64,000 nucleotides of DNA, from the NCBI RefSeq assembly GCF_021130785.1, contig NC_060215.1, positions 72,175,501 through 72,239,500 of the forward strand, read 5' to 3'. Under the pieces are notes generated by a model, which saw only the letters and a program-made list of their open reading frames with translations, had not been told where the DNA came from and did not search any database. The translations under genes and the position numbers were made by a program. This DNA is from Homalodisca vitripennis (Eukaryota > Arthropoda > Insecta > Hemiptera > Cicadellidae). Each line of letters starts with the position of its first letter. The stretch's first letter is position 1. Positions 35,001 to 47,900 of this stretch are shown here, in pieces.

Positions 35001-38000
35001 TATAAGTTCAATTTCCAACTTATGTTTTTTAAATGGTATCTTTTAAAATTTGTATAACCTATGTAAAACAGCTAATACCTAACAAAAGACGAAATGTTTG
35101 CTGCTCACAGCTTGTGCAAGTGTACAAAGTGGTCGTGCTCGCTTATACCTTGACGGATTCTGTTGAAACAAGTTAGAGTTGTTAAAAAAAATTGTCTGAA
35201 TAGTTGGTGTCTAGTACATTTTTAATAACTATACTGGTTTTTTTTGTTATTTGACTTTAAACATTTTTAACAGGTACCATTTTGTTAATATTAAAGAAAA
35301 TAACACAATTAATGTTTTTAAATTTTCCTATCATCTATTCAAATATAGGTGCCAAATTTGGTTTTCTTTAGCTGTACTAGTTTTAGAGATAATAATTTGT
35401 TAATAAAAAATTTATTCTTCATTTTTAGCTTAGAATCCCACGTAAAATCTGAAAATGCATAGCCAGCCCAACCTTTTTGTTACACCCTTTATATTAAATT
35501 GTATTATTATAGTTTATAATTTACCAGAAAATATAAAATGGTATAATTGTGTTAAAACAAAAACAAAAACTATAAACATTTGCTCTATTTACCTTTTTAT
35601 AATGTTGAAATCCAATTTAAATATTAGTTGAATAATTAAATTACTTCAATGCTGTATGTACTTATACTAAAGTAAAGTAAGTAAGGAAACACTGTTTATA
35701 ACATATGTTGCCATAGAATCAAACATAAGTAAGTAAGAAAGTAAATAAAGGAATACACAGTTTTTTTATATATTACAAATAATTTATTACTGGTAGTTGG
35801 AAAATGGTTAATGTAAGTTATTAATATTTTTTTCAGTTTTTTAAAGTTTTTTTTCTATTAGGATAAGAAGCTTATAAATTACACCTAGGACCTTTGTGCT
35901 CTTTCTGGAGTGACAGGATATTCTGGAGGGGTAAGGTTAGGGGTAAGGGCCGCCTCCTACCGAGATCCGTGAAGAAGAATTTAGGGCACTAATCTCAAGT
36001 CATGTCTCCTCGAAAGAAGGGGAGGCCAGCTCTGAACCAGCCTCTGCAGTCAAAGCAGGCAGGGGGTGGAACGCCCTTATGTCCAGGCTAGCAAGAACCT
36101 TTGATACTTAGGGAACGAACCCCACCAATTTCACCTGAAGTAGACTAGACCTATTGAATTACCCTTGAACCCCAGAATCTTGACATTTGCGGTTAGTGAT
36201 GTGCCTAACCTAACCATACTCCTGGACATCCATAATGTTGCCCAGATTTAAGTGATAACATGGGTTTTTTGCTGTGCCCAGTGGTAGGTTCAACTGGAAG
36301 GTATAAAACAACCAGAAGTGATCCCTGCTAGGTTATATAAGATGTTGCTTGTTGTAGATACCGTCAGTGACGCTCCATGGTAACGTGATCTGGTACCCAG
36401 ATCAGTTTCTCAGCCAACATCTCAGCCACTTGTCCAAGAAACTTGTAGACAAGAAGGCTCAGGAGGCTGTGGTTTCTGCAAGACTCAACTATATTCAGCT
36501 CAGTGGCAGCAATTTACCCAAATTTGTTACAACTTTCTCATTCCAGGTAATGTTGCCTTTTTATTTCAATAAGAGTTATTAAATGTAAGTGAGAATTTTG
36601 TTTCAGCCGGTGTATTGTAAGAAATGGACAGTCATGCAGGGATATCTGTGGGTAGGAATGTGAGAAGGGAATAGATTAACAATATTTTTATTCGTCATGT
36701 CAACAATAGCGTATGTGACAGACATGATCGGATAATGTGAGATTTCAGTCCAGCATAACACTGATAGTCTTCATGCTGTCACACACATCCAAACTCTCAG
36801 TATCAAGGGTGACTCTCACACCTCTGTCACTAAGGGCCTCCACTACATTTTGTAGAGCAAGATGAAACTCAATACACTCGCCCACATTGAGTTTGAAGCC
36901 AGTGTCATAAGACCACCGGCTGCTACTCTTAAGATCAGAGTTTATCAGAGAAATTGCCTCATCACCAGGGTCATAGGACAAGTGCAGCTTTGAGTCTTCT
37001 GCATAAAAATTACTCCACAACTCCGCACACAATTAGGAAAATCAGCATGTATAGGTTGTAGAGCATAGGACTGAGACAACTCCGCTGAGGCACTCCCCTG
37101 TGTTTAAATAAAGCATCGAATGTCCTAGTAAAATATATTTTTCTTTAAGTTCAATGCTAATTTTTATTATAAATATGCTATAAGAAGTAAATGCAAAACA
37201 TTGGTTAAAATTAACATATTTATTAATACAAATTTTAAAATAACTATTTAACATACTGTTAATTTGATATAATTCAAATTCATGGTATAATCTAATAAAA
37301 CTGAAAAATTATATGAACTAATTGCTAGGGCATTTTATCATATAAGGTTTTGTAGATAAAATTTGTTATCCAATCAGACAACGGATGTATTTGGTTAGGG
37401 CTCTGTAGGACACGCAATACAGACGAGCAAGTGGACGGAGGTAGACAAAGAGTGCCCCCTCCCTCTGCCGTAGATTGTAGGTAATCTAAAAATACTTCCT
37501 AGTCAACCATGATAAGCACAGAATGTGCGCCAGTCATTCCGAAGGCTTTTTATGAACTAAAAAACTTAAAGAGACACAATGTATAATTTCGGATATAATC
37601 GTGTTTGGCGCTTCAGTCAAAGTCTGTCATTGAAATATCAATAATACAGACTCGATCGTTGATCATTTATAATATCCTGTCTATGGCATGGGAAGGGTTA
37701 AATATTTTGGTAGCGGATAATTTTTGGTATCTTTTTTCTTTTTTTAACCAGTGCAATATAATATTCTGTGGTCCGTCGTTTTCTTCTCTCCATTGTGGTC
37801 CACAATTCTGGGCGCAGCAATTACATCGGTTCTCTTGACCTCAGCCGACCGTCCACTATCATGTGATCAAACAAGGTGGTGGAGGTAGCTTTTACTCTAG
37901 TTGGTTTGCTAATTACTTGAATATTGTATTGTTCTCTTTCAAGATTCAGTGTAAGTATTTAGATTTGTTGCGCCATTGATCAAGTTGATAATATTTGTGT

Positions 38001-39963
38001 CATCTTGATATATAATATTAGTCACTTCCATAGCCAGTTTAACAAAAAAGGACCAAACAAACCTCAGAGAGAAGAATACCTTACATGAGGAGGCCTATAC
38101 ACTATACATAGACCAAGTTTCTGTCCCGTCACCTTCACAACAATAGCAACAATAGCAAGACACTCATTACCAGGTTCAGCCCCTTTGGAAAGGGTCTACT
38201 GTTCGTGAACAATGCCATCCAAGGACCACAACACCACCATTTGTGCTCCTTGGCAGACCTTGTATGTTTTCTTTGCAGTTCATGTGCAGCAAAGTGAACT
38301 GCAGTATACTATAGCTGTCCAAAGGAATGCCAGGATGAAGCCACATCTCAGACACTGCAAAATGTCAGTCAAAATCACATACCAATGCACTTATAGCATC
38401 AAACCCATTATTATCAGTCACCAGTCAACGTCCTGATGGCTGAGATTTTCTCAATGACTATTCTCTGTTTGTCAAAAACCGTGAAGTCACAAATTTTGAG
38501 GAAATACAATTTTGCATACTAGACTACATCCGAACATTATCTATTTCTATTTCACTATTTATTACAACAATTGAAAGATGGCCTTCATATTCGATGTGAT
38601 CATGTGGTTGAGGATGGTTTTTTCAACTATTCTCATATTTTTAATGAAATCAGCAATTTGATATTGAAACAGCATCTCCTTCCTACACTGTACAGTCTGT
38701 ACTATGAATATCAGTACAACTCCAGCATTAGTCATAAACTTAGCAATAGTAATCAAGCTATTATTAGTGTGTTGTTCTGCCATCAAAGTAGTTGCACTCT
38801 GTTTAAAATTTAATACTGAGAATAAATGAGTTAAAAAATAACAGAGTTACTCACATTAATCATTGTTATGTTTTGTTTAAAAAAATGAACAACAACAAAA
38901 ATGTTTCTAGAGATAGTGTATGCTATCTTTTTAAAATATTAAAATTAAAACAAAAGTAATAATACATTGAAGTTAACACGTTGAGTAACACCCATGGCTG
39001 AGCGTTGCCAGTAGCAGTGGGAGAGATTCCTCCCATCCCACCTTTGGTGTTTTGTGAACTCAGTATGCCTCGAGCACTGTTGTCTAGTTTATCGAACTTT
39101 CGTTGCTCCTTGGGATGTATTCTTCACTCTGGTGGTCATTGTTTGTGTTTATAGTTTTGTTATCTATCAGTGTAATTCTTACAAGCATCTGCCATAGATT
39201 TCTACTTTTACCTGAAGAAGAGATCAGATTGCAGATCTCGAAACGTAGTGTTACTGATTTTTTTGTTTCACTGGACGATGGAAAATGTCTGGAAAAATCC
39301 TGTTTCTTTCACACAAAAGTTAATTGTGCCCCAATACAGAATACAGTAGAGATGTGACCATGCAAAGATTTAAGTAAGTCCCTATAGGTTTATTCCAAAG
39401 TTGTTTATCTATCTCAATTTTGAATATTATAATTAGATTTAAAAGAGAAATACTAGTTTCTATTTTTAATTTTTAACTTGATTCATTTTTAATAATAAAA
39501 TGAATGTTTTTATTCAAATAACAATCATTGAAACAAGTATTGAAATTTATATACAATTTGTATACATTGAAAGTGTGCTGCAAATATACATAAACATAAA
39601 CAGTTGTAATAATAATAAGCTTCAATCTTGATTCATAATATCATACTCCTTAAGATTGGATGTGATGACAATGTCTATATGCTGGTTAGTAATGTTATTT
39701 ATTTATTTCAGGTTTTTTCATGGATAATTCAAATGGAGAGTACTTTAAAAAAGGATTTGTCTCATTTCAAATTTGATGAAATAAAAATTAGGTGTAACTT
39801 GTACCTTGAGGTAGGTATGAATATATATTCTTATTCTCGTTTTGTTCATAATTTTTGCTGATCTGTAAATTGTTTTACATTTTGTAATATGTAATTGATT
39901 ATATATATATCTAAAATATATGAAAAAAATTGTTTAGCTTGGGGTGTGATGTGATGTATACAT

Positions 39964-40034
<71 letters not shown>

Positions 40035-40172
40035 AGTGTCTCAACGTATAACTCTTTTCCTGGAGTGTAATCCTTTACTTGACTCTTAAGAGGGATAGGT
40101 GTTGTGTAGGCATTATAATCCAATCTGATTAAATCAGTTGAAAATCACTTTGGATATTTGGTAATCTATTTG

Positions 40173-40225
<53 letters not shown>

Positions 40226-40578
40226 CCAAAGATAATCCAAAGAACATTTTGGTAAAACAAACTAAAGTCCACTACTGTTTATTAGTGTCAGTAGCCTCCA
40301 CTGGTCATGTTTTGTCCATTCTGGTGTTTTATAGTGAAGAATTACTACATGGACACCTAGCCAAACTTTTGGATTGTTTATTTTGGGAAATACCTGGTAG
40401 TACCAGGTTAGTTTCACCTGGTAGTACTTTGAAATAGTTTTTGCCAATAGCTTTAATTTTATCTGATAGCACTCCCTTTTTCTGCTCCCCAAGTTGTGAC
40501 TTAACAGTGAATATTAGATTCCAAAAAATTCAATTATTTGTTTATGAAATTCATCAATTTGTAATCAAATGAATCATG

Positions 40579-40627
<49 letters not shown>

Positions 40628-40639
40628 TTATTTATAACA

Positions 40640-40689
<50 letters not shown>

Positions 40690-43600
40690 ATATACAGTTA
40701 TAATGTTTATAACTGGCGCTACAGATGGAATAAGTACAGGAGACAGACAAAACATGAGGAGTGATGGGAGGGGGATTCACATCTATATAAAATTAAACAA
40801 ATTTTATTCTTTTATTCTGCTTTGTTTTGCTTAGGGAGTTCAATTAAGTTTGAAAATGCACAAACTGTTAACTTCCCTGACCAACTTGCATGGATCTATG
40901 GCAAAACCAATGACAAAGTCCTCAGTGATTGGACTCTGTAGACTGGTGGAACTGGTGAAGACAGTGCGAGAGACATATCTGAGACATAGCGCAGTCATTG
41001 TTCGAAGTGTGGGACACATCATTCAACGGCTCTGCTTTCAGACACTTACCATTATAGCCTCTGCAAAGGTAACCAGTGTTAGCATAATTATTTTCATTAA
41101 CGTCGACAATAAAAATAAGTTTGTTAATATATAGAATAAATATTCTCATATTATTACCTGGGATTAAATAAAATATATGTGGTGATCAATTGAAATGCAT
41201 CTAAATTCTGATTTTGATTCTTCCCTCTCCATATCCATCATATTTATAAACAAATTAGAAAGGATGCTGATTTTGGATGCCAGTAGTTGAGTTGATTTAG
41301 TATTAAAGTTATTGCATTCAATTCGACGTATATCAAGTGTAAAAAATATAAATGTCTGAAATGTTTTAACTCCCTTGCTTAAAAAATGCATTCCTATAAA
41401 AAAGTTAATAAATATTCTAATCTGTATCTAAAACTTGTAACAGAGCTGCAACGATACTCAAATACACTGGCTCTTGCTTTCACTTGTAAGCAAGCATCTT
41501 TACATATATATTCTTGCTTAGATAATAGCGTACATAATTTTTTCAAGTTGACATACAGTAGTTAGGGATGGTGCATGAGTACATTGTTTACAAAAACCAA
41601 TCAATTATGTCCAATTATATTTTAAGCATATTTTCTTACATTCAAAATGCCACTTATTCTTTTGTAATTCTCATCATTATTTCGTTTAATATATGACATT
41701 ATTGAAAATTATTGCAATATTTCTTAGTGTCACCTTAATCCTGAAAAACGCGCTTCTACTATTTCTGAATAGTAGTCGAGTGTAATTATTATGCAAAAAT
41801 AAGACCTAGATGTCATATTTAAAGTCCATTAACTAATTTAGTCTTCAAATTTAGCAGAAAAATGTTTTCTCTAACCACTGAAATTGGTGTTTTTTGTTTA
41901 GTAAGTCCAGAAACAATTATAGCTGTAATTTTAAATAGGCCTGTTAAAAAAAGTCTTTATTCTTGTTGAGCAATGAACATCTCTGTGTCATGCAATGAGT
42001 TTCATCAGATAACTTAACTTTTTTTATCTGATTGAAACATACCTTAATTAAGCAAAGTTAAAATGCATTTAAAAAGAGTTTTGATGCTTTAAATTTTAGT
42101 GATGTAGCTGTGTGGCAAGTTTTTAAAACCAGTGGTTTTCAATTTCAGAAGGGATTAATGTCAGACAAGAAGTTCTGTGAGAAGCACGTGGACATGTTGT
42201 CATCGTTAGTTGTGGCAGAGAAGTGCCTGAATGGCCCACCTACACGTCTTAGACTTTTGGTTGCTCGACTTGCACTTTCAGTGGCTAACCAGAAAAACAC
42301 ATTTCGTGATGATGAGTTGTCTAGTTTGTCCAGTGCCCTGTCTTCCTTGGCTCGTATACCCAATCTCATCGAGCGACTCAACAAAGCAACTAACTGTGAT
42401 TTTCTCTATTGGCATCGAGTCATCTTACCTATTTATTTCACTGCTCTCTATGAGTCCAAGAGTAACCTGCACAGAATTAAGGCAAGTTCCACATTGCAAA
42501 CCATAGCTAGTATCTTACTTCTTGTTTAATTTGACTATAATAATCTGTCAATTGTCCTTATATGCTTCTATACAAAAAACGTTAATCCTAAATCTGCCAG
42601 TCAGAAAAGTCTACAGTGAAAGCCCTGATTTTGCTGTTTTGCAAGCTAATAGTCATGAAAGTTATAATTTTTACCTACTAGTAGATGTGTTATGTATCAT
42701 TTTGGAAGGATTGAAATAGGTTATGTGCAAAAGAAAAGCAACTGTGCTAATAATTTTGAGCCAAAAAAGTTTCTACAATTTTTTTAAAAGGCTCCTCAAA
42801 TTTAACATATTTAGAAAATAACAAAAATTTGTAATATACCGTATTATGCAATTATTAGTCAATTCAAACATTTTTGTTCATTCAGTAACATACTTAAATA
42901 TTACAGGCTACACACTATAAATTACTATTGATTTTATATAAATCTATAATTATTTCTTATTTAAGACTGTTCTACATCTATAGTTCAAACATTTTAAAAA
43001 CTCCTCAAAAGAAAGTATCCCATTACTGAATGTTATTTTCATAAATTAACAAAGCCCATACTTATACATTTATGTTAACTTTGGATGAAGCACCAATTTA
43101 TCATTTGTTGTTTAGTTTCAAAATTCATTAACAAGTTTTGGAACAAATTAAATACCATGTATTTACACTGTTGGTGGTGTGTAATTAAATTACGAGATTA
43201 GTCCATACACTTTTTGTTAAATAAAACTTAATAACATGTAATGGGTTCTATTGAACCCATCTATTACAAATTGATTGAAGGTCAGTCAGTCCTGTTATAT
43301 TTAATAAATGTTCCCTACTTGATAAGTGCTTTTATTTATTTATTTTTGTTCGTCTTGCCGGTATTCTCCATATTCCTCCATGTTGTTGGCTTTTAATACC
43401 TCCAGGTAGTTACCATTCAGCATACAAAATTGGCATTTTTTAGCTTTTTGTAATAATATTGGGGTTTAGTTCTCGCTGAATTGTGGCTAGCTTATATATA
43501 AAATTTTGTACTTCCTGAAATTTAGTTAATCAGTATAATATATCTAATTATTTTTATTACAATCTATGAGATATAAAAGATAGAAAATTACTAAATATAT

Positions 43601-44856
43601 TAATTTTGGTTTTAACAGCAAATAAAAATGTAATAACAAATACTTTAAATAAAGTAAATTAAATAAACACAATGTTTTAGGATAGTAGAATATAAAAACA
43701 ATAGATTTCTAAAAATAGAATAGTGTAGTTAGGTGGGTGAGTCGTCAACGAAGTCAAACAGACTGTAAAAGGAGTTGTGAGCAGGTGATGAAGGAATGAT
43801 ATTTCGGGCAAATATAGTTAGTTTGCTCTTAGCCGTGAGTGCTGTCAGTTCCTCTCGATCACCACCACAGTTGGATGTTTGTGCAGCACTAGTGAATTGC
43901 TGCCACGTGTGAAGGTGTCGTCAAGACATTTACAGGGTCGTTAGTTATACACTTTAAAATATTTTATAGAAAACATTTATATATAAAATATTTTAATGCA
44001 TTTTAAAATTTAATTCAGGATTGTTTTAAACATCTATAATTGTATAAGACTATTCAAATTAAGTTTGTGAGTAAACAAACTGCCAAAGAATTAATATCAC
44101 ACTTTTTGTATTTAAAAACCCTGTATTTCACAATATAAGCATCGCCTATCTGGCCAGTGTTGGGGTTGCTGCGTGAATTAATGTCTAAATTCCACAAAAA
44201 TGTTGTATACTTTAAAATTTGGATATATAATTTCCTTCAATTTTTAGTAAGATTTTTTTTAGGTTAAGATAGCACTCATACTATCTATGTACAGATCTCA
44301 GTCTCATAACTTCACATAGTATCAGAATTTGTAATAAAATCATGTCTAAACAAATATATTATTATCTTATTCATGGTTTGTTTTGTGTACAGTATGTTTT
44401 GGAAGGCGTAGAAGATAGTGTGAAGAATATGAATGTCAACTTGCAGTCTCGAATAATGCCTCCTCTTAAACAAGAAATCACACAGCAAATGAATACCAAG
44501 GTATAAGTCGTATATTTATTGGATTTATATACTGTTTTATGTGACTATTGGGAGCTCTCAACATGTATCTTAATTAATTATATGTAAAGATTGCTACGGT
44601 CCCCCCGTTTGTGTGCCATTCTGCTACGTTCCAGGTCCCAAGTTGGCTGTGCGATTTTGCTACGTTCCAGGCCCCCGTTTGTTGTCCCAATTTTCTCACA
44701 ATCGGTATTCAAAGTGTGCTGCCCCTCATTGGTTATGCGACTTGCTTCGTGTTGGCTAATTCATATTATTCCAAGTTGATATTTAAATAACGATCAAACT
44801 TCAATGTCTGTGGTGTTGTTGAAAGTGTAGTTTGTATTAATGAAAGTAGGCTACAC

Positions 44857-44920
<64 letters not shown>

Positions 44921-47900
44921 TAGCACTGGGTCTATATTATCTCAGGTTTCTTAAGTAGGTTGAATAATGGTTCAAACTTAATATTACTCTATTGAAAGTT
45001 CTGATCAATAATATTGTTTATATCATAATAAAGTTCACAAAATATTCACTGTTCTTATCAATCACTTTGAATCAAATAAGTTTTGAAAGTAATATTCTTT
45101 AATTTAATGCTTATTATCTTACTTAACACATTTCTTTGTAGATGGGATACTCAATGAAAGACAAAGCAAATGACTTTGACGTTAATTTATTTTATATTAT
45201 ACTGTCTAATTCTACTCACTTTGCTTTGATTTTTGTTCACTAACACAACATCCCATCCCTAATTACAACTTCAATGCACTATTGTACAGTTTCAAATTTC
45301 ATCTATACGAGTAGACGTCCTTACTGCTTCAAGTCCAGACAGAGAAGAAGGATTCTCCGTATAAAACTACGCATACCCGTTCACACAATGTTCATCTCCT
45401 CTCCCGTTCAAATCAGCGTCTTCACGATTGAGTATAATTTGATTCTTTTCTTATAATTGTCGAAATTTATCACGTTCACTATAATTGATCAATTTAAGTC
45501 TTTCTATTTTCTTTTATTATTTTTCTAAAGCTTTTTTATTTAAATTTTTAGCAACATGTGCTTTCTGACGTCATCAATACGCAAGTCATTTTATCCCACA
45601 ATTGGCTTTTCTGCGTAATTTTATTTATTACTTTTGTAAAACACGAATTTTGGTTATGTATAACTCATTTTAATTAATTAAATTTGTTCCTGTATAAAGT
45701 TTAATATATTTCTCCGTTATTAATTAAATAAATCTCAATTCCGACAACATGTGATTCACTGACGTCACAGTCTGCAGATTCACTGATGTCACAGTGATCC
45801 AATTCCCCGCGAATATTCAAATGTCGTAATTTGACCTGTCACAAGATACAGTTAGCTGAACTCTGATAAACCTCAGTACTATTAATCTTCCATTACATTT
45901 AATTATTTTGTAGAGGATAATACTTGACAAATGAACCTGGAGATCTTTTAATAGAACAGAAATTAACTTTACAATACAGAGTTGTAATGCATGTCCATAT
46001 TACGTATTACGAAAACAATAGAAAAGTGAATCTTAATATGTTCAAGCTTAGAGTTAATATGCATTCGAAAGGCTGTATATGAGAAAACCAATTAACATAA
46101 CATAACAATAGCAAGTATTATTTTAGATGATTTTAGTTTTATTTAAAATTACTAATACAACTGAATTAAAAATAATACAATAAACTATCAATTTGTGGTT
46201 AAAAGTTATTTTATTTATGATGGATGATTCGAAGGAATAAAAAGATTACTGAGGATTATAACCCAGACTATATTAGGAGAACCATAAGCATTAAAACATG
46301 AATTAACACAAAATTACCACTGAAACACATTATACACACACCACAGCAGTCTGGATTAGGATGACTAGAAACCCATGTACCCAGCCTAGTGGCTGATGAA
46401 GTACCTGTAAATAGACAAAGGATAGGATGACATAGGGATGAGTGAGAGGAAGGAATGTGGTAGCTACCTGTAGCCTATTGTTTATTTCTAACCCTTTTGA
46501 CCTTATTCTTACTATGTGAATCAGAATTTTACTTCATGGGGTTTATTTAGTTTTTTTTTATTTGTTTAAGTTTTTTAGTTAATCCTTTTTGAATATTGGT
46601 AGCCAAAGTGGCCTGACTTATAGAGAAGGTTAATCTAGCAGTTGTTCTGCAATTTTTATGTATGAAATCTCAATTATTTAAAATTTTCCCTCTACAATAT
46701 AATATGTTGCTGTACTTCATCACACTTTATTTGATGATTTTCAAACCATGAATGTTGAGAAGTTTGGTATTTTTCATTTGGTATTGTCTTTGTAAACACT
46801 TACATTTAGTGGTCTGTTTGTCTTGCCTATGCATTCCCTATTACAGGGACATGTATACCGTAAACAAGATTTTTGAGTATTATGCTTTAGTGTATTCACC
46901 TACTAACGATTTAACTAATTGTTTCCTAAATTTTTTTTGGGTCACCTTCTCTCCTTGTGTTTTATTACTGTTAAACAAAATGAAGGAATTGACAATTCCT
47001 GTTTCTAATAACAAAAAAAGATGTTTCTCCATCATTTGATGGATTTTCTTAAAAAGACGTATGAATATATTATATACTTGCCTGTTAGGTCTACTCCCCC
47101 CATAGACTCATTGTACTTACATACAACGGTTGGCTTTTGTACAGTTTCCACTACTGCACTTTTCTTCACCCGTCTTACAGTTTGCGTGGATGTATCGTAC
47201 AAAGTGTTCAACATAGTCACGTCATTCGTGTCTTTCCAAAGGAGAAGGGAAAATTTGTCATCTTTTCGGAAGGCTTATATCTTGCCTTTCTTCAGTTTTA
47301 TAATTGGGACATCTCTTTTTTGTTTTTTTTATTAGATTTTCTCCCCTTTCTACTCGGTCTTACTTGAAGGGGTAATCCTTTTCTTGTGCGTACAATTGTA
47401 CCAGTTATGTGCACTATCTTTTCATGTAATGCATCTGCAAGTTGTACATTTGTATATAAACAGTCTGTGAATACATGCAGACCTTCTACAGTTCCATAGT
47501 CATGTTCTAGTTTTTCAACCAAGTGTAACACTACTCTGCTTGTGACACCTAGGCCCTCTCGGCACATGCAGTCTGTTGTTGTCTTGCCTAAATATGGTTC
47601 TAGGCCACAAATATACCCAGTTGCAGACTCAGACATGACCCAAATCTTTATCCCCCATTTAATGGGTTTGTCTTTATTATAAACTTTAAAACAAACCCTA
47701 CCTTTAAAGGCCACAGTACTCTCGTCTATGTTAACTTTATGCTTTGGGGTGTAGTACTGCCTAAATTTCTTATCTAAATACTGTACAACCCTTCTTACCT
47801 TACCAGATCGGGTAAAAAATCCTACAGGGCTAGTTTCTGGTGGACTAACATGGAGGTTCCAAAAGATTTGATGGAACCTGTCTTTTGAAAAGGTGGTCGA

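Larger units (their letters stand above)
33793..36357 (+). other. WASHC4: WASHC4 intron 4
   Basis: A 2.6-kb phase 0 intron. It contains a BEL/Pao gag fragment (34440-35001). From 35880 to 36345 there is a GC-richer block of unknown origin, with no gene found on either strand. The remainder is AT-rich sequence. Confidence 0.7.
36547..39711 (+). other. WASHC4: WASHC4 intron 5
   Basis: A 3.2-kb phase 0 intron. It holds a LINE RT fragment (36690-37110) and one copy of a dispersed repeat (about 39180-39310). A mixed-composition stretch (37330-38560) and the rest show no gene I can support. Confidence 0.7.
39811..40834 (+). other. WASHC4: WASHC4 intron 6, microsatellite-rich
   Basis: A 1.0-kb phase 0 intron. 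It holds a GT array (39966-40033), three AT arrays (about 40179-40222, 40580-40623, 40646-40684) and the imperfect palindrome CCTGGTAGTACCAGG near 40391. No gene is present. Frames coding for His-Thr or Ile-Tyr runs are microsatellite artefacts. Confidence 0.85.

Noticed and set aside
39911..40123. Frame encoding a long His-Thr run
   Set aside because: Pure translation of the GT microsatellite at 39966-40033.
40576..40764. Frame encoding Ile-Tyr repeats
   Set aside because: Translation of AT microsatellites.
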